From: Roseicella sp. DB1501
GTDB lineage: Bacteria > Pseudomonadota > Alphaproteobacteria > Acetobacterales > Acetobacteraceae
Direction of reading: 5' to 3'
DNA length: 64,000 nt
Assembly: GCF_013112485.1 (NCBI RefSeq)
Contig: NZ_JABFHG010000011.1
Location: 1-64,000, forward strand
Below are positions 33,925 to 43,012 of the stretch, in pieces (the stretch's first letter is position 1; each line of letters starts with the position of its first letter). The notes below the pieces were generated by a model. The model saw only the letters and a list, made by a program, of their open reading frames with translations. It was not told where the DNA came from and searched no databases. The position numbers and the translations under genes are program-made.

Positions 33925-35162
33925 GCCCCGCTATTGGGGGTCGCGGCCGCCGGCCGCAAGCCCGCCGCCCCCGCCTCGTCGCCCCGCCCGGCCCGGCGCG
34001 CCGCCTGCCGTCGCCCGGCGGCGATGCCCGGCTGCTCCACCCGGAGCGCGGCGAGGCTCGCCAGCAGCACCAGCAGCGGGCAGGCGAGGAGGAGGAGCCC
34101 GCAATACAGCGCCTCGCTGCCGCGCCCGGGATCCAGCCAGGCGCCGAGCCGGTCGGCGACCAGCCACAGCACCAGCCCGTGCAGCAGGTAGAGGCTGTAG
34201 CTCGCCTGGCCGAGCCAGATCGCCGCCGGCCGGTCGAGGGCGCCGCAGAGGGTGTTGCCGCAGGCCACGGTGGCGAAGAAGACGGTCAGCAGCAGGGTCG
34301 CCGGCGGGGCATAGGCGGTGTCGAGGCCGAGCAGCACGATGCCGAGGCAGAGCAGCGCCGGCGGCACCGCCCAGCCGCTGCGGCAGGCCGCCCGCAGCGC
34401 CGGCTGCCGCACCGCATGCGCCGCGGCGATCCCGCCGGCGAAACTGGCCAGCACCGGTCCCTGAAAGGGCCAGCGATCGCCGGCCAGCGCCACCATGCCG
34501 GTGAGGAGGAGCAGGCAGGCGAGGACCGCCCCTGGCCGCATCGCCCGGAAGGCGAGCATCGCGGCGAGCGGCAGCACGGCGTAGAACAGCACCTCATAGG
34601 GCAGCGACCAGGCGGCATAGGCGAGCAGCCGCCCGGTCCCGGCGAAGCCGTCGAGATCGGCCGGCGCCGGATAGGCGAAGAGCAGCCAGGCGCCGATTCC
34701 CCGCAGCGTCTCGTCCAGGGGCTGCTGCCAGCGGAAGCCGGCCGAGGCCAGCACCGCCAGCAGCACGCCGGCGAGCGCCAGCAGCCAGGCGGGGTAGAGC
34801 CGCCAGAGCCGGCCGATCAGGAAGCCGCCCCAGTCGATCCGCCCGCGCCGCTCCAGCACCCGGCCCCAGAACAGGAAGGCCGTCACCATGAAGAAGAGCG
34901 CGACGCCGACCTGGCCGAGCTGCCCGTAGAGCCGCGAGGGCGGCAGCGCCCAGCCGCGGCCGAGCAGGAAGAACCAGGTGATGACGGCGTGGTGGACGAA
35001 GACGCCGAGGGCGAGCAGGCCGCGCAGCCCGTCCAGCGCCGGGTTGCGGCCCGCCTCGGCGGCGAGCACCAGGCGCGCCGCCGGCGAGAGCCGCAACACC
35101 AGCCCGGCCGTGGCGAGCGCCAGGGCGAGCAGCGCGAGGACGAGAAGCGGCGAGAGGATCAT
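33921..35162 (-). CDS. Acyltransferase 3 family membrane protein
   Basis: Integral inner-membrane O-acyltransferase of 413 residues with about ten helices. Family marks: NPALDGLRGLLALGVFVHHAVITW near residue 40 (the Arg-Gly and catalytic His), GQVGVALFFMVTAFLFWGRVL, and late YSLYLLHGLVLWLVADRLG. It would acetylate or acylate a surface glycan or lipid. The start is the Met before ILSPLLVLAL, because the 71 codons upstream are Arg/Cys-rich and not membrane-like. It is divergent from the RND efflux operon across 436 bases, and co-translated with yaiI, whose role here is not evident. Confidence 0.88.
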   Translation of the reverse strand: MILSPLLVLALLALALATAGLVLRLSPAARLVLAAEAGRNPALDGLRGLLALGVFVHHAVITWFFLLGRGWALPPSRLYGQLGQVGVALFFMVTAFLFWGRVLERRGRIDWGGFLIGRLWRLYPAWLLALAGVLLAVLASAGFRWQQPLDETLRGIGAWLLFAYPAPADLDGFAGTGRLLAYAAWSLPYEVLFYAVLPLAAMLAFRAMRPGAVLACLLLLTGMVALAGDRWPFQGPVLASFAGGIAAAHAVRQPALRAACRSGWAVPPALLCLGIVLLGLDTAYAPPATLLLTVFFATVACGNTLCGALDRPAAIWLGQASYSLYLLHGLVLWLVADRLGAWLDPGRGSEALYCGLLLLACPLLVLLASLAALRVEQPGIAAGRRQAARRAGRGDEAGAAGLRPAAATPNSGA

Positions 35163-35598
35163 GCGACCACGGCGGCTCCCGGCACGACAGCGGCGGCGTC
35201 CCGGCCCGAACGCCATCCGCTCAGGGCGCGGCCGGGCAGGCTGCCGAGACGGCCTCCGGTTTCTCCATCTCCCGCGCCGCAGCGGGGCGCAAGCGCGGCG
35301 CCGCTCATCGCACCCGCAGCTCCGTCCGCGCCGCCTTCCCCAGCCGCATCCAATTGCCGCGGCGGGATCGGGCATCCGCTCAATTTTTCATCCAAACGGC
35401 TTGATCGTCGCATAAATCGGTCGACCGCGTGGGACGCCGCGCCGCCAGCCGTATAGGATGCGATGTCCCCGGGGGCCAACCGGGGGTGTTCCCGAGGTCT
35501 GTTCCCGAGGTCCGGGCCCGGCCTGGGCGCGAGGCAACTGCAATGCGCCCAACAATCATGGATCCTGGGGTCATGCATCCGGAGGGTTAAGGAGCCGA
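35163..35598. promoter_or_regulatory. Divergent region with a 13-bp tandem repeat
   Basis: Between the acyltransferase and the efflux operon. TGTTCCCGAGGTC occurs twice head to tail (35487-35499, 35500-35512), just after a CCCCGGGGG / CCGGGGG hairpin. It could be a duplicated operator for the RND operon. An AT-rich patch near 35375-35420 is the likeliest promoter area. No gene is supported. Confidence 0.4.
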
Positions 35599-36729
35599 AT
35601 GACGCCAAGCCTGCCGCCGCCGCTGCAGCGCACCCTCTGCGCCATCCTGCTCGCCCTCGGCCCGGCGGCGGGGGCCTTCGCGCAGACCTCCGGCAGCGCG
35701 GTGCCGGTCACCACGGATCCGGTGCGGATCGGCCCGGTGCCGGTCGAGATCCTCGCCAACGGCATCGTCGCCTCGGAATCGGTGGTCACCATCCGTACCC
35801 GCGTCGACGGGCAGATCGAGAAGGTCCTGGTCACCGAGGGGCAGATGGTCCGCCGCAGCCAGCCGCTCTTCGTGCTCGACAGCCGGATGAACCAGGCCCT
35901 GCTGGCGCAGCAGGAGGCGCAGCTCGCCCGAGACAAGGCGCAGGCGGCGCGGGCCGATGCCGATCAGAAGCGCTACCAGTCGCTGCGCGGCGAGAGCTTC
36001 GCCTCGCAGCAGCGCTTCGAGCAGGCGCAGGCGGATGCGCTCGCCGGCGTCGCCACGGTCCGCGCCACCGAGGCGCTGATCGCCCAGACCCGGCTCAGCA
36101 TCGACTACGCCACCATCGCCGCCGAGATGGACGGGGTGCTCGGCGCCATCCCGCTGCGCGCCGGCAATTTCGTCCGACAGGCGGAGAACACCGCCATCAC
36201 CACCCTCACCCAGATCGACCCGATCCTGGTCAGCTTCGCGGTGCCGGAGCGCTGGCTACCGACGATCCAGGGGGCCATGCGCGCCGGGCCGCCGGTGGTG
36301 GTCCGGGCCAGGGCGCAGGCGGATTCGGCGGCGGCGGCGGAGGGGCAGCTCGTCTTCGTCGACAGCGCGGTGGATACCAGCACCGGAACCATCCAGCTGA
36401 AGGGCCGCTTCCAGAATGGCGATCGCCGGCTCTGGCCCGGCCAGTACGTGGAGGTGAGCCTGGCGCCGCGGACCGATCCGGCGGCGATCACCGTCGCCGC
36501 CCCGGCGGTGCAGACCGGCCAGCATGGCCGCTACGTCTTCGTCCTCGCCCCTGACGGCACGGCGCGGCGCCGCACGGTCGAGTATCTCCGCACCGCCGGC
36601 GACCGGGCGGTGGTGAAGGGCGAGCTGGCGGCGGGCGAGAAGGTGATCGTCGACGGCGCGCAGCGGGTGACGGAGGGCATGCGCGCGGTGGAGCGCGCCC
36701 CGGCCGCGCGCGTCTCCAGTCTGCAATAG
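35599..36729 (+). CDS. RND efflux periplasmic adaptor (HlyD/MFP family)
   Basis: Periplasmic adaptor of 376 residues linking the RND pump to an outer-membrane channel. Signal peptide to about residue 29 (LLALGPAAGAFAQ). The lipoyl-type half motif VVTIRTRVDGQIEKVLVTEGQMV is followed by an alpha-helical hairpin rich in Gln and Ala (about 100-170), then LSIDYATIAAEMDGVLGAIPLRAGNFV and the beta-barrel region. No lipobox Cys, unlike AcrA. AAGGAG lies 5 bases before the ATG. The pump gene follows after 20 bases. No outer-membrane partner is encoded nearby, so a shared TolC is likely. Confidence 0.93.
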   Translation: MTPSLPPPLQRTLCAILLALGPAAGAFAQTSGSAVPVTTDPVRIGPVPVEILANGIVASESVVTIRTRVDGQIEKVLVTEGQMVRRSQPLFVLDSRMNQALLAQQEAQLARDKAQAARADADQKRYQSLRGESFASQQRFEQAQADALAGVATVRATEALIAQTRLSIDYATIAAEMDGVLGAIPLRAGNFVRQAENTAITTLTQIDPILVSFAVPERWLPTIQGAMRAGPPVVVRARAQADSAAAAEGQLVFVDSAVDTSTGTIQLKGRFQNGDRRLWPGQYVEVSLAPRTDPAAITVAAPAVQTGQHGRYVFVLAPDGTARRRTVEYLRTAGDRAVVKGELAAGEKVIVDGAQRVTEGMRAVERAPAARVSSLQ

Positions 36730-36749
36730 CACCGGGCGGGGCGGGACAG

Positions 36750-39700
36750 ATGAACATCTCGGAACTCTGCATCCGCCGTCCGGTGATGACGGTGCTGCTC
36801 TCGCTGGCCGCCATCGTGGCCGGGGCCGTCGCCTATACGCGGCTGCCGGTCGCCGCCGTGCCGCGGGTGGATTTCCCGGTCATCACCATCTTCGCCAACT
36901 TCCCCGGCGCCAGCCCGGAGACCATGGCGACCAGCGTCGCCCTGCCGCTCGAGCGCGAGCTGTCGACCATCGCCGGCGTCGACACCATGTCCTCCATCAA
37001 CGGCCAGGACACGACGCAGATCACGGTGCAGTTCGTGCTCGGCCGCAACATCGACGCGGCGGCGCAGGACGTGCAGGCGGCGATGACACGCGCCCAGCGT
37101 CGTCTGCCCATCGATATGACCATCCCGCCGAGCTACCGCAAGGTGAACCCGGCGGATGCCCCGGTGGTGCTGCTGACCCTTTCGGGCGGCGACGCGCCGC
37201 TCTACCGGCTGAACGACATCGCCAGCACCATCATCGGCCCTGCCCTCTCGCGCGTGCCGGGCGTGGCGCAGGTGCAGACCTATGGCGAGCAGCTCTATTC
37301 CGTCCGCGTGCGGCTCGACCCCGACCGCACCGCCGCCATGGGCCTCGCCTTCGACACGCTGCAGAACAGCATCGCGGCGGCCAATTCCAACACCCCGGTC
37401 GGGCTGCTGAACGGCACCCGGCAGCAGCTCACGCTGCGCGCCAACGACCAGCCGCAGAGCGCCGCCGAGTTCGGCCAGCTCGTCGTCGCTGGCCGGGCCC
37501 AGGCGCCGGTGCGGCTCTCCGAGATCGCCAAGGTGGCCGACGGGGTGCAGAACGAGCGCGTCGCCGCCTGGCGCAACGACAAGCGCGCCCTGGTGCTCGC
37601 CGTGCTGCGCCAGCCGGACGCCAACACGGTCGAGGTGGTGGACGGGGTGAAGTCCAGCATCCTCGCCCTGCAATCCGCCCTGCCGCCCGGGGTCGAGCTC
37701 AACGTCATGCTCGACCGCTCCCGCTCGATCCGCGACGCGGTGCACGACGTGCAGGAGAGCCTGCTGATCGCTATCGGGCTGGTGGTGTTGGTCTGCTTCC
37801 TCTTCCTGCGGCGGCTGACGGCGACGCTGATCCCGACCGTCGCGGTGCCCATCAGCCTCTGCGTCGCCTTCGGGTTGATGTACGTCCTGGGCTACGGCAT
37901 CGACAACGTGACGCTGCTCGGCCTGACCATCGCGGTCGGGCTGGTGGTGGACGACGCGATCGTGGTGCTGGAGGCGATCGTCCGCCATATCGAGGCGGGG
38001 ATGGCGCCGATGCAGGCGGCGATCCGCGGCGCGCGCGAGATCGGCTTCACCGTCCTCTCCATCACCCTCTCCCTCATCGCCGTCTTCCTGCCGATCCTGC
38101 TGATGGGCGGCGTGGTCGGGCGGGTCTTCAACGCCTTCGCCGCCACCGTCTCGCTCGCGGTCATCGCCTCCTGCATCGTCTCCCTCACCCTGACGCCGCT
38201 GATGGCCAGCCGTCTGCGCGGCCACCATGCGCCGGGCAAGCGCCCGCCGCTGCTCGACCGCGTGCTGGAGGGCGGCTTCCAGGGGATCGAGCGCGGCTAT
38301 GCCTGGATGCTGGACAGGGCGCTGCGCTTCCGGCTGGCGGTCTGGGCGCTCTTCCTCCTCTCCCTCGGCGCCGCCGCCTATGTGGCGGTGGTCATCCCCA
38401 AGGGCTTCTTCCCGGTCGAGGATACCGGCTTCATCCTGATCAACACCGAGGGGCCGCGCGGCGCCTCCATGGCGGCGATGGCGGAGGTGCAGGGCCGGCT
38501 GAGCGAGGCGCTGCTGAAGACGCCCCATGTGACCAATGTCGTCTCCAACCTCGGCGCGGTGGGCGGCAGCATCTCCATCAACCAGGGCCGTCTCTTCGTC
38601 GAGCTGAAGCCGCGCCAGGAGCGGCCGCCGGTCGAGCACGTGATCCAGGAGCTGCGGCGGACGGCGAACGGCTTCCCCGGCCTCCGGGTCTTCATGCAGC
38701 CGATCCAGAACATCAATTTCGGCGCCCGGCAGACCCGCACCCAGTATCTCTACTCCCTGCAGGGCCTGCGGCTCGACGAGCTCTATGACTGGGCGCCGCG
38801 GCTGGAGGAGCGGCTGCAGAAGCTGCCGCAACTGCAGGACGTGAACACCGACCTGCAGCTCGACAGCCCGGTGGTGCTGGTCAATGTCGACCGCGACCGG
38901 GCGACGACGCTCGGCGTCACGGTGGACCAGGTGCGGCAGGCGCTGTTCTCGGCCTTCGGCGCCCGGCAGATCTCCACCATCTACGGCCAGGCGAATGCCT
39001 ATCCGGTGATCCTGGAGGCGCTGCCGGAGGACCAGCGGGACGAGACCGGCCTCGCCAAGCTCTATGTCCGCTCGAATACCGGCAGGCTGGTGCCGCTCTC
39101 GGCCGTCGCCTCGATCGAGCGGCGCTCGGGCCCGCTCAACGTCTCGCATCAGGGCCAGCTGCCAGCAGTCGTCATCGGCTTCAACACCCCGCCCGGCGTC
39201 GCGCTCGGCGATGCGGTGCAGGCGATCCGCGCGGTCGAGCGGGAGATGGGCCTGCCGCCGAGCGTCGTCACCGGCTTCTCCGGCGCCGCGCAGGTCTTCC
39301 AGGAGGCGCTGGCCGGCCAGGGCATGCTGGTGCTGACCGCCGTGCTCATCATGTATGTCGTGCTCGGCGTGCTGTACGAAAGCCTGATCCACCCGCTGAC
39401 CATCCTCTCGGGCCTGCCGGCGGCGGCGCTCGGCGCCTTCGCCACGCTCTACCTCTTCGGCCTCGACCTCTCGGTGATCGCGGTCATCGGCGTGCTGCTG
39501 CTGATCGGGCTGGTGAAGAAGAACGCCATCATGATCGTCGACGTGGCGCTGCAGCGGCAGCGGGCCGGCTCGCCGGCGCTGACGGCGGTACGCGAGGCCT
39601 GCCTGCTGCGCTTCCGGCCGATCCTGATGACCACGCTTGCGGCCGGCGCCGGCGCCATCCCGATCGCGGCCGGCTGGGGCGCGGCGGCGGAGCTGCGGCA

Positions 39701-39851
39701 GCCACTCGGCCTCGCCGTGGTGGGCGGCCTGGCGGTGAGCCAGGTGCTCACCCTCTTCGTCACGCCGGTGCTCTATCTCGGCTTCGACAGCCTGGCGCGG
39801 AAGCTGAGCTTCGGCCGCGGCGCGGTGCCGGCGGCGGCGCCGGCCGAATGA
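36750..39851 (+). CDS. RND multidrug efflux permease (MdtB/C-like)
   Basis: Proton-driven pump of 1033 residues, full family length, with 12 membrane helices and two large periplasmic loops. Start MNISELCIRRPVMTVLLSLAA is the usual first helix. In helix 4, GLTIAVGLVVDDAIVVLEAIVRHIEAG (about 390-415) contains the two Asp of the proton relay. The matching helix 10-11 area has VIGVLLLIGLVKKNAIMIVDVAL with the essential Lys. Resembles MdtB/MdtC and other HAE1 pumps, which export dyes, bile salts or novobiocin; the actual substrate is unknown. It overlaps the cupin gene by ATGA. Confidence 0.95.
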   Translation: MNISELCIRRPVMTVLLSLAAIVAGAVAYTRLPVAAVPRVDFPVITIFANFPGASPETMATSVALPLERELSTIAGVDTMSSINGQDTTQITVQFVLGRNIDAAAQDVQAAMTRAQRRLPIDMTIPPSYRKVNPADAPVVLLTLSGGDAPLYRLNDIASTIIGPALSRVPGVAQVQTYGEQLYSVRVRLDPDRTAAMGLAFDTLQNSIAAANSNTPVGLLNGTRQQLTLRANDQPQSAAEFGQLVVAGRAQAPVRLSEIAKVADGVQNERVAAWRNDKRALVLAVLRQPDANTVEVVDGVKSSILALQSALPPGVELNVMLDRSRSIRDAVHDVQESLLIAIGLVVLVCFLFLRRLTATLIPTVAVPISLCVAFGLMYVLGYGIDNVTLLGLTIAVGLVVDDAIVVLEAIVRHIEAGMAPMQAAIRGAREIGFTVLSITLSLIAVFLPILLMGGVVGRVFNAFAATVSLAVIASCIVSLTLTPLMASRLRGHHAPGKRPPLLDRVLEGGFQGIERGYAWMLDRALRFRLAVWALFLLSLGAAAYVAVVIPKGFFPVEDTGFILINTEGPRGASMAAMAEVQGRLSEALLKTPHVTNVVSNLGAVGGSISINQGRLFVELKPRQERPPVEHVIQELRRTANGFPGLRVFMQPIQNINFGARQTRTQYLYSLQGLRLDELYDWAPRLEERLQKLPQLQDVNTDLQLDSPVVLVNVDRDRATTLGVTVDQVRQALFSAFGARQISTIYGQANAYPVILEALPEDQRDETGLAKLYVRSNTGRLVPLSAVASIERRSGPLNVSHQGQLPAVVIGFNTPPGVALGDAVQAIRAVEREMGLPPSVVTGFSGAAQVFQEALAGQGMLVLTAVLIMYVVLGVLYESLIHPLTILSGLPAAALGAFATLYLFGLDLSVIAVIGVLLLIGLVKKNAIMIVDVALQRQRAGSPALTAVREACLLRFRPILMTTLAAGAGAIPIAAGWGAAAELRQPLGLAVVGGLAVSQVLTLFVTPVLYLGFDSLARKLSFGRGAVPAAAPAE

Positions 39852-40180
39852 AGATCCCGCCCCTTCCCTTCACCGTCACCGACTGGTCGGCGATGCCGGA
39901 AACCCGGCATCCCGGCGAGACCGGCGAGGCGATCTGGAGGACGCTCGAGATCGGCGACCTGCGCGTGCGCATGGTGGAATACACGCCGGGCTACCTCGCC
40001 GACCATTGGTGCGACCGCGGCCATGTGCTGCTGGTGCTGGAGGGCGAGCTGGAGACCGAGCTGCGCGACGGCCGCCGCTTCGTGCTGCGGCCGGGGATGA
40101 GCTACCAGGTTTCCGATTTCGGCGACGCCGCCCACCGCTCCTCCACCCGCACCGGCGCGAAGCTTTTCATCGTCGACTGA
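39848..40180 (+). CDS. DHCW-motif cupin-fold protein
   Basis: Small cupin of 110 residues. It shows the family's namesake region YTPGYLADHWCDRGHVLLVLEGELETELRDGR, where the Asp-His-Trp-Cys order and the following His are likely metal ligands. It continues to LRPGMSYQVSDFGDAAHRS and a final strand KLFIVD. A single conserved beta-barrel domain, cytoplasmic, enzymatic role unknown. It starts inside the pump's stop codon (ATGA), so it is made together with the RND system although no functional tie is known. A strong hairpin lies 54 bases after its stop. Confidence 0.9.
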   Translation: MKIPPLPFTVTDWSAMPETRHPGETGEAIWRTLEIGDLRVRMVEYTPGYLADHWCDRGHVLLVLEGELETELRDGRRFVLRPGMSYQVSDFGDAAHRSSTRTGAKLFIVD

Positions 40181-40233
40181 GCGCGCCGCGGTCACGCCCG
40201 CAGCGCACCTCTCCATCCGTCGCCTCCCGTTGC

Positions 40234-40258
40234 CCTGCCGCGGCTTCGCCGCGGCAGG
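40234..40258. terminator. Hairpin after the RND operon
   Basis: CCTGCCGCGGC, loop TTC, GCCGCGGCAGG: a perfect 11-bp stem between the convergent cupin and MFS genes. There is no T-tract, but position and strength fit a two-way terminator. Confidence 0.6.
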
Positions 40259-40344
40259 CTGTGACGGATCCCGGGCCCGGGGCGAATCCCGGGCCCCCCG
40301 CGAAGACGCGAAGCGGCTTCGTGGGGGTTAAGTCGTGGGGAGCA

Positions 40345-41817
40345 TCATTCCGCCGGCAGGCGCTTGGACGGGCCGGTGCCGTGGCCGCTCACCGCCTCGC
40401 CCGCATCGGGGGCCAGCCGGGCGAAGAAGGGCGCCGAGGCGAGGATCACCAGCCCGGCCACCAGGAAGCCGGCAACGAAATCGGGCCCGGCCGGGGCGTG
40501 CCGGCCGGCCAGCTCCGCGCTCGCCTCCAGCGTCGTCGTCGCCAGCACCACGCCGAGCGCCGGGGCGAGCTGCTGCGCGGTGCCGGCGAAGCTGGTCGCC
40601 GCCGAGAGGCGCGGCGGCGGCACATCGGCGAAGGCCAGGGTGTTGAGGGCGGTAAATTGCAGGCTGCGGAACAGCCCGCCCAGCGCCAGCACGGCGAAGA
40701 GCAGCGGCGCGGGCCAGGCCGGGGTGAAGGCTGCCGGCAGCGCCACGCCGACCGCCGCCAGCAGTGAGGCGCCGATCAGCGCCTGGCGGAAGCCGAAGCG
40801 TTTCAGCACCGGCCGGGCCAGCGGCTTCATCGCCAGCGCCCCGAGGGCCGTGGCGAAGGAGACGAGCCCGGCCTCCGAGGCGCTGCGGCCGAAGCCGACC
40901 TGCAGCAGCATCGGCACCAGGAAGGGCGAGGTGCCGGCGCCGATGCGGAACAGGCTGCCGGCCAGGGTCGAGGTGTTGAAGGTCGGGATGCGCAGCAGCG
41001 AGATGTCGAGCGCCGGCCGCTTCGCCCGCCGGCAATGCCGGATCGCCGCCCAGCCGAACACCGCCCCGAGCACGAGCCCGGCCTGCGGCAGGCCGGGCGG
41101 CACCACGCCGCGGCCGATCGTCTCCAGCCCGAACATGAAGAGGGCGAGCGCCAGGCCGATCAGCAGCAAGCCGGGGAGGTCCGGCGGGCCGGGATTGCTG
41201 GGCGCGACGGGCGGGATCTTCCAGGCCACCATGACGAGGCCGAGGGCGCCGATCGGCACATTGATGAGAAAGACCGATTGCCAGCCGAAGGCATCCGTCA
41301 GGAGGCCGCCGAGCGGCGGGCCGCTGATCGGCCCGATCATCGCCGGCATGGTGAGCCAGGCCATGGCGCTCAGCATCTCGTCCTTGCGGATCTGCCGCAG
41401 CAGCAGCAGCCGCGCGACCGGCACCATCATGGCGCCGCCGACGCCCTGCAGGACGCGCGCGCCGATGAGCTCGGCGACACCGCTCGCCCGGCCGCAGAGG
41501 ACGGAGGCGAGGGTGAAGACGACGATCGCCACCATGAAGACGCGCTTGGCGCCGAAACGGTCGGCCACCCAGCCGGAGACCGGGATGAAGACGGTGAGCG
41601 CGACGAGATAGGAAGTGATGGCCGCGCCGAGCCGCGCCGGCTCCACGTTCAGATCCCGCGCCATGGCCGGCAGCGCCGTCGTCACCGCGCTGCTGTCGAG
41701 GTTCTGCATGAAGAGGGCGCTGGCGACGATGGCGGCGATCAGCCGCGGATCGGCCTTCGTTTCGGGCGCGGGCAGTGGGCTGGGGGAGGCGGGGTCCGCC
41801 CCGCCGGAGTCGGTCAT
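40345..41817 (-). CDS. MFS drug exporter, DHA2 (EmrB/QacA-like)
   Basis: Inner-membrane proton antiporter of 490 residues with about 14 helices. Marks: SALFMQNLDSSAVTTALPAMARDLNV at the start (motif D1 of 14-helix pumps), SGWVADRFGAKRVFMVAIV (motif A), RVLQGVGGAMMVPVARLLLLRQIRKDEML (motif B) and PAMIGPISGPPLGGLLTDAFGWQSVFLINVPIG (motif C, typical of exporters). The substrate is unknown. It stands alone; 46 bases upstream of its start lies repeat copy C, which ends the previous gene on the same strand. Confidence 0.92.
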   Translation of the reverse strand: MTDSGGADPASPSPLPAPETKADPRLIAAIVASALFMQNLDSSAVTTALPAMARDLNVEPARLGAAITSYLVALTVFIPVSGWVADRFGAKRVFMVAIVVFTLASVLCGRASGVAELIGARVLQGVGGAMMVPVARLLLLRQIRKDEMLSAMAWLTMPAMIGPISGPPLGGLLTDAFGWQSVFLINVPIGALGLVMVAWKIPPVAPSNPGPPDLPGLLLIGLALALFMFGLETIGRGVVPPGLPQAGLVLGAVFGWAAIRHCRRAKRPALDISLLRIPTFNTSTLAGSLFRIGAGTSPFLVPMLLQVGFGRSASEAGLVSFATALGALAMKPLARPVLKRFGFRQALIGASLLAAVGVALPAAFTPAWPAPLLFAVLALGGLFRSLQFTALNTLAFADVPPPRLSAATSFAGTAQQLAPALGVVLATTTLEASAELAGRHAPAGPDFVAGFLVAGLVILASAPFFARLAPDAGEAVSGHGTGPSKRLPAE

Positions 41818-41862
41818 CCGACCAAACTAGCCCGCGGCCGGTCCCGGGGAAACCGCCGCGGC

Positions 41863-41970
41863 GCCTGGGCCATGGTCCGTTCACTCCGGTTCACGGACCA
41901 TGGCCCAGGCCGTTGTTCGATCGCGTGAGTCTCGCCTTCGATGAGTCCACCTCAGGCGATCACGCTCCAG
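41863..41970 (-). repeat. Two-hairpin dispersed repeat, copy C
   Basis: Reads on the minus strand, as does the gene before it. The long stem is GGGCCATGGTCCG / CGGACCATGGCCC, a perfect 13 bp around TGAACCGGAGTGAA. Two base pairs differ from copies A and B and both are compensated on the other arm. It starts 5 bases after the oxidoreductase stop. Confidence 0.92.
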
Positions 41971-41975
41971 CCCCA

Positions 41976-42980
41976 TCACGGCCGCAGCACCACCCGGCCG
42001 ACGGCGTTGCGGCCCCGCACCTCGGCCATGGCGGCGCGGAATTCCGGCAGCGGGAAGCTCGCATGCACCTCCGGCTTCAGGGCGCCGGCCGCCCACCAGT
42101 CGATGAGCTGCTGCCAGAGCGCCCGCACCCGCGGCGCATGGATCTGCCGGTTGTCGCCCGGCGACCAGCCGACATAGGTGCCCCAATTCACCCCCGCGAC
42201 GGCGATGTTCTTCAGCAGCAGCAGGTTGAGCGGCAGGCTCGGGATGCCGCCGGCGGCGAAGCCGATGGTCACCATCATGCCGCCATCGCCGAGGCAGCGG
42301 AGGTTGTCGTCGAAGACCGGGCCGCCGAGGGTATCGAGCAGGGCACTGACGCCGGCGCCGCCGGTCGCCTGCCGCACCGTCTCGCGGAAGGGCTCGGCGC
42401 TGTCGAGCACGAGGTCGGCGCCGCGCGACAGCGGAACCTGCCGCTTCGCCGCGCCGCAGCGGGCGATCACCCGGGCGCCGAGCGCCTTGGCGATCTCGAC
42501 CCCGGCGAGGCCGACGCCGGCCGCCGCGCCATGCACCAGCACCCAGGGCGCGCCCTGGTCCGGTGCCAGCCGCGCCCGCCACAGCAGGGCCGAGGCGGCG
42601 GTCGGGTAGCTGATCGGCATGGCGACCGCCGGCGCCAGCGGCAGCCCGTCCGGGATCGGCATGACATGGATGGCGTCGGCGACCGCCTCCTCTGCCAGCC
42701 CGCCCCAGTCGAGCACGGCGAAGACGCGGGTGCCGGGCGGCAGCGGGTCCGGCACGTCCGGCGCGCTCTCGATCACCGTGCCCGCCACCTCGGTGCCCGG
42801 GGTGAAGGGCAGCGGCGGCTTGCGCTGGTACTTGCCGGCGACAACGAGCTGGGTGGCGAAGGAGACGCCAGCCGCCTCCACCCGGATCCGCACGCCGCCG
42901 GGCCGCAGCGCCGGCGGCGGCACCTCCTTCAGCTCGAGCGCGTCGAACTCGCGCCAGCTCTCGCAGACCAATGCGCGCAT
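41976..42980 (-). CDS. NADPH:quinone oxidoreductase-type zinc-free MDR
   Basis: Medium-chain reductase of 334 residues, close to quinone oxidoreductase and YhdH/crotonyl-type enzymes. The GroES-like half has LRPGGVRIRVEAAGVSFATQLVVAGKY and PFTPGTEVAGTVIE. The NADPH site is VLVHGAAAGVGLAGVEIAKALGARVIARCG at about 168-197, with the AAxGVG fingerprint. No zinc-binding Cys cluster, as expected. It would reduce quinones or enones in the cytoplasm. Flanked on both sides by repeat copies (C after its stop, D before its start), and transcribed in the same direction as the TctC gene upstream. Confidence 0.9.
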   Translation of the reverse strand: MRALVCESWREFDALELKEVPPPALRPGGVRIRVEAAGVSFATQLVVAGKYQRKPPLPFTPGTEVAGTVIESAPDVPDPLPPGTRVFAVLDWGGLAEEAVADAIHVMPIPDGLPLAPAVAMPISYPTAASALLWRARLAPDQGAPWVLVHGAAAGVGLAGVEIAKALGARVIARCGAAKRQVPLSRGADLVLDSAEPFRETVRQATGGAGVSALLDTLGGPVFDDNLRCLGDGGMMVTIGFAAGGIPSLPLNLLLLKNIAVAGVNWGTYVGWSPGDNRQIHAPRVRALWQQLIDWWAAGALKPEVHASFPLPEFRAAMAEVRGRNAVGRVVLRP

Positions 42981-43012
42981 GCCAGTGTCTCCCCGCGGAC
43001 TGCGTGGCGTTT

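Noticed and set aside
36531-39392. Long minus-strand frame across the RND pump
   Set aside because: Antisense shadow of a full-length, motif-complete pump; its protein is His/Arg/Asp-rich with no fold signal.
40259-40344. GGGCCC-rich segment after the RND operon as a second terminator
   Set aside because: Several weak pairings are possible in CCCGGGCCCGGGG-type sequence but none is clearly better than chance at this GC content.
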